A DNA stretch of 64,000 nucleotides from NCBI RefSeq assembly GCF_900104265.1, contig NZ_FNJJ01000006.1, positions 1 through 64,000 on the forward strand. The letters are read 5' to 3'. The stretch is from Ectopseudomonas guguanensis. GTDB taxonomy: Bacteria; Pseudomonadota; Gammaproteobacteria; Pseudomonadales; Pseudomonadaceae. A program made the translations under genes and the position numbers. Numbering within the stretch: position 1 is the stretch's first letter; each line of letters begins with the position of its first letter. Below are positions 62,454-64,000 of the stretch, one piece after another. Below the pieces are notes generated by a model. That model ran no database searches and was not told the DNA's origin. It saw only the letters and a list, made by a program, of their open reading frames with translations.

Positions 62454-63845
62454 ATGGCCAAGATTACAGACCGCCAGATGACTGGCAAACCAGGGGCAAG
62501 TGACAAATGGCTTAGCGAAGTTGCCATCTGGGGACATGGCAGCCTAGTTGCTCGGATCACGCCTAGCGGAGAGCGGCTGTTCTACTTTCGCTATACCAAT
62601 AGCCGCAGCGAGCGCGTGACCTTCCCTATCGGTACATACAGCCGTGATGGCAACGAAGGCACGATGACGCTAGCCGAAGCCGGCCAACGAGCCAAAGAGC
62701 TTGCCGGGCTGCACAAGTCAGGTATCAAAGATGTAAAGGAGCACCTGGAAGCTGAGGAGGCTGCCCGAATCGCAGCTCGCGATGCCGAGCTTGCAAGAAT
62801 CGCCGCTGAGAAAGCAGCCATCGAAGCAGCCCATGCTCGACTTGCTGCCAGGAAAACCGTCAATGACCTATTCGACCACTGGGCAAAGGTAGACCTGATC
62901 AACCTCAAGGATGGCGGCGATGAGGTTCGCCGGATGTTCAAAAAGGACGTCCTACCCTTCCTGGGTGACCTACCTCTCGACGAAGTAAAAAAAGGCCACA
63001 TCACAGAAGTGACCGATGCGCTGCTTGCCCGCGGCGTTAACCGGATGGCCAAAATGATCTTCAGCCTGATGCGCCAAATGTTCAGATTCGCCGTGGATCG
63101 TGATTTGATTGAGCACGACCCAACAGCAAGCATCCGAAAAGCAAAGATTGGCGGCAAAGACACTGAGCGGGACAGAGTTCTTAGTGAGGATGAGATCCGA
63201 ACCCTGGCCAAGCTAGCACCTGAGGCCGGCCTGCTTCCCTCAACCGAAGCAGCAATCTGGATAGCCCTATCGACCTGTTGTCGTATAGGGGAACTGATGA
63301 ACGCGCGCTGGGAGAATGTCGACCTGAAAGCAGGCACCTGGCTCATACCCAGCGAGGACAGCAAAAATGGTAAGGCGCACACCGTTACCTTATCCGCATT
63401 TGCCATCGATCAGTTCGAACGCGTCAAAACCATCAGCAGACAAAGCGAATGGTGCTACCCCAACACCAAAGACACTGGACCGGTCTGCTCCAAAACTGTA
63501 ACCAAGCAGCTAGGTGACAGGCAGCGCAAACCAGACCAGGGCACCATGAGCAACCGCAGCGCGAAAGCTCAAGCCCTCCTGTTAAAGGGTGGGAAGTGGA
63601 CACCACATGACCTTAGGCGAACCGGCGCTACTATAATGACGGCACTTGGCGTTCTACCCGAGGTAGCTGAGCGCTGCCTGAATCACACTGAAGAAAACAA
63701 AATTAAACGCACCTACCAGCGCCATAGCTACAACAAGGAAATGGCAGATGCATGGCGAAAACTTGGAGATCATTTAAGACACCTGCTTCGTATTGAGAAG
63801 AGTATCCGAGTCAAGAACGCCCCGAAAAGAAGCGGTTTTTTGTGA
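62454..63845 (+). CDS. Tyrosine recombinase/integrase (P4-like island integrase)
   Basis: The protein is 463 aa from the ATG at 62454 (GGGGAAG upstream), starting MAKITDRQMTGKPGASDKWLSEVAIWGHG. It has an N-terminal P4-type DUF4102-like arm-binding region, then a helical core-binding domain, then the catalytic domain. Catalytic motifs are CCRIGELMNARW (Arg I), HDLRRTGAT (His-x-x-Arg) and CLNHTEENKIKRTYQRH with the His and Tyr nucleophile. It faces away from the tRNA-Pro half site into the island. The gene is less GC-rich than the host region. Confidence 0.93.
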   Translation: MAKITDRQMTGKPGASDKWLSEVAIWGHGSLVARITPSGERLFYFRYTNSRSERVTFPIGTYSRDGNEGTMTLAEAGQRAKELAGLHKSGIKDVKEHLEAEEAARIAARDAELARIAAEKAAIEAAHARLAARKTVNDLFDHWAKVDLINLKDGGDEVRRMFKKDVLPFLGDLPLDEVKKGHITEVTDALLARGVNRMAKMIFSLMRQMFRFAVDRDLIEHDPTASIRKAKIGGKDTERDRVLSEDEIRTLAKLAPEAGLLPSTEAAIWIALSTCCRIGELMNARWENVDLKAGTWLIPSEDSKNGKAHTVTLSAFAIDQFERVKTISRQSEWCYPNTKDTGPVCSKTVTKQLGDRQRKPDQGTMSNRSAKAQALLLKGGKWTPHDLRRTGATIMTALGVLPEVAERCLNHTEENKIKRTYQRHSYNKEMADAWRKLGDHLRHLLRIEKSIRVKNAPKRSGFL

Positions 63846-63902
63846 GCGTCACAAAAGTAAAAACACAAACCAATGAGCCATTTAGTAAAAACTGAATAGC
63901 CA

Positions 63903-64000
63903 TCAATCACCGTCAGCAATATTGAATCTCTCCTTTATCCAATCGTTAACACTTTCTTCAAGCCACCCTACTGCTGAAAGCCCTATCTTCACAGGCTTCG
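63903..64000 (-). CDS. AlpA-family phage regulator, 3' end only
   Basis: The visible 31 C-terminal residues (KPVKIGLSAVGWLEESVNDWIKERFN...) match the C-terminal half of AlpA-type MerR-like helix-turn-helix proteins, which activate excision of P4-like islands. The gene starts beyond the right edge. It is convergent with the integrase across a short AT-rich gap (63846-63902) in which I see no clear terminator. Confidence 0.72.
   Translation of the reverse strand, partial: KPVKIGLSAVGWLEESVNDWIKERFNIADGD

Overview
The window is chromosomal DNA from a high-GC gammaproteobacterium, almost certainly a Pseudomonas sensu lato (Pseudomonadaceae). The evidence is Pseudomonas-like recC-recB-recD order, a complete type VI secretion (T6SS) locus, MalT/LuxR-controlled DUF1302/DUF1329 genes and a Pseudomonas-type tRNA-Pro fragment. 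Most genes are GC-rich. Two stretches are clearly AT-richer: a single gene in the T6SS locus (25916-26893) and the right-hand genomic island (from about 62260).

Left to right: (1) 1-540 is the promoter and leader region of an rRNA operon read on the minus strand, whose 16S gene lies off the left edge. Four tandem promoters share an identical -10/discriminator block. (2) 541-9607 is the recC-recB-recD operon (minus). (3) 9734-31038 is a T6SS locus with all 13 core tss genes: tssJ-K-L-M-A leftward, and tssB-C-hcp-E-F-G-H then vgrG rightward. Its accessory genes are an AT-rich predicted zinc deaminase, a Cys-rich HNH-like protein, a MORN-repeat (YwqK-like) protein and a DUF4280 PAAR-like protein. 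The deaminase/HNH-like/VgrG/MORN block is the best candidate for a previously undescribed effector-immunity module.

(4) 31336-34471 holds periplasmic hydroxyisourate hydrolase and a GlcG/HbpS-like protein, divergent from an HprRS-type two-component system with a good HprR-box in between. (5) 34701-39758 holds a cupin dioxygenase-like gene, a Ser-type sulfatase, a short-chain dehydrogenase and the radical-SAM sulfatase maturase that a Ser-type sulfatase needs. (6) 39783-43180 holds a chemoreceptor and two periplasmic solute-binding-like proteins.

(7) 43191-55720 is a minus-strand cluster of acyl-CoA ligase, MalT/LuxR regulator, degenerate thiolase-fold protein, DUF1302 outer-membrane protein, DUF1329, YCF48-like protein and RND/MMPL exporter. 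It looks like a hydrophobic-substrate handling or export system. Two of its promoters carry the same 20-bp GC-rich motif, the probable operator of the regulator. (8) 55864-61634 is mixed: an internally deleted DUF1254/DUF1214 gene, a small membrane/secreted protein, a TVP38-oxidoreductase fusion lacking its redox cysteines, a cytochrome c remnant, a CPA1 antiporter and a Csp-like copper-binding protein. (9) 62167-64000 is the boundary of an integrated island: the terminator and 3' half of a tRNA-Pro, arm-type repeats, a tyrosine integrase and the end of an AlpA-type regulator.

Calls rest on reading the sequence and on family knowledge; no database search was run.
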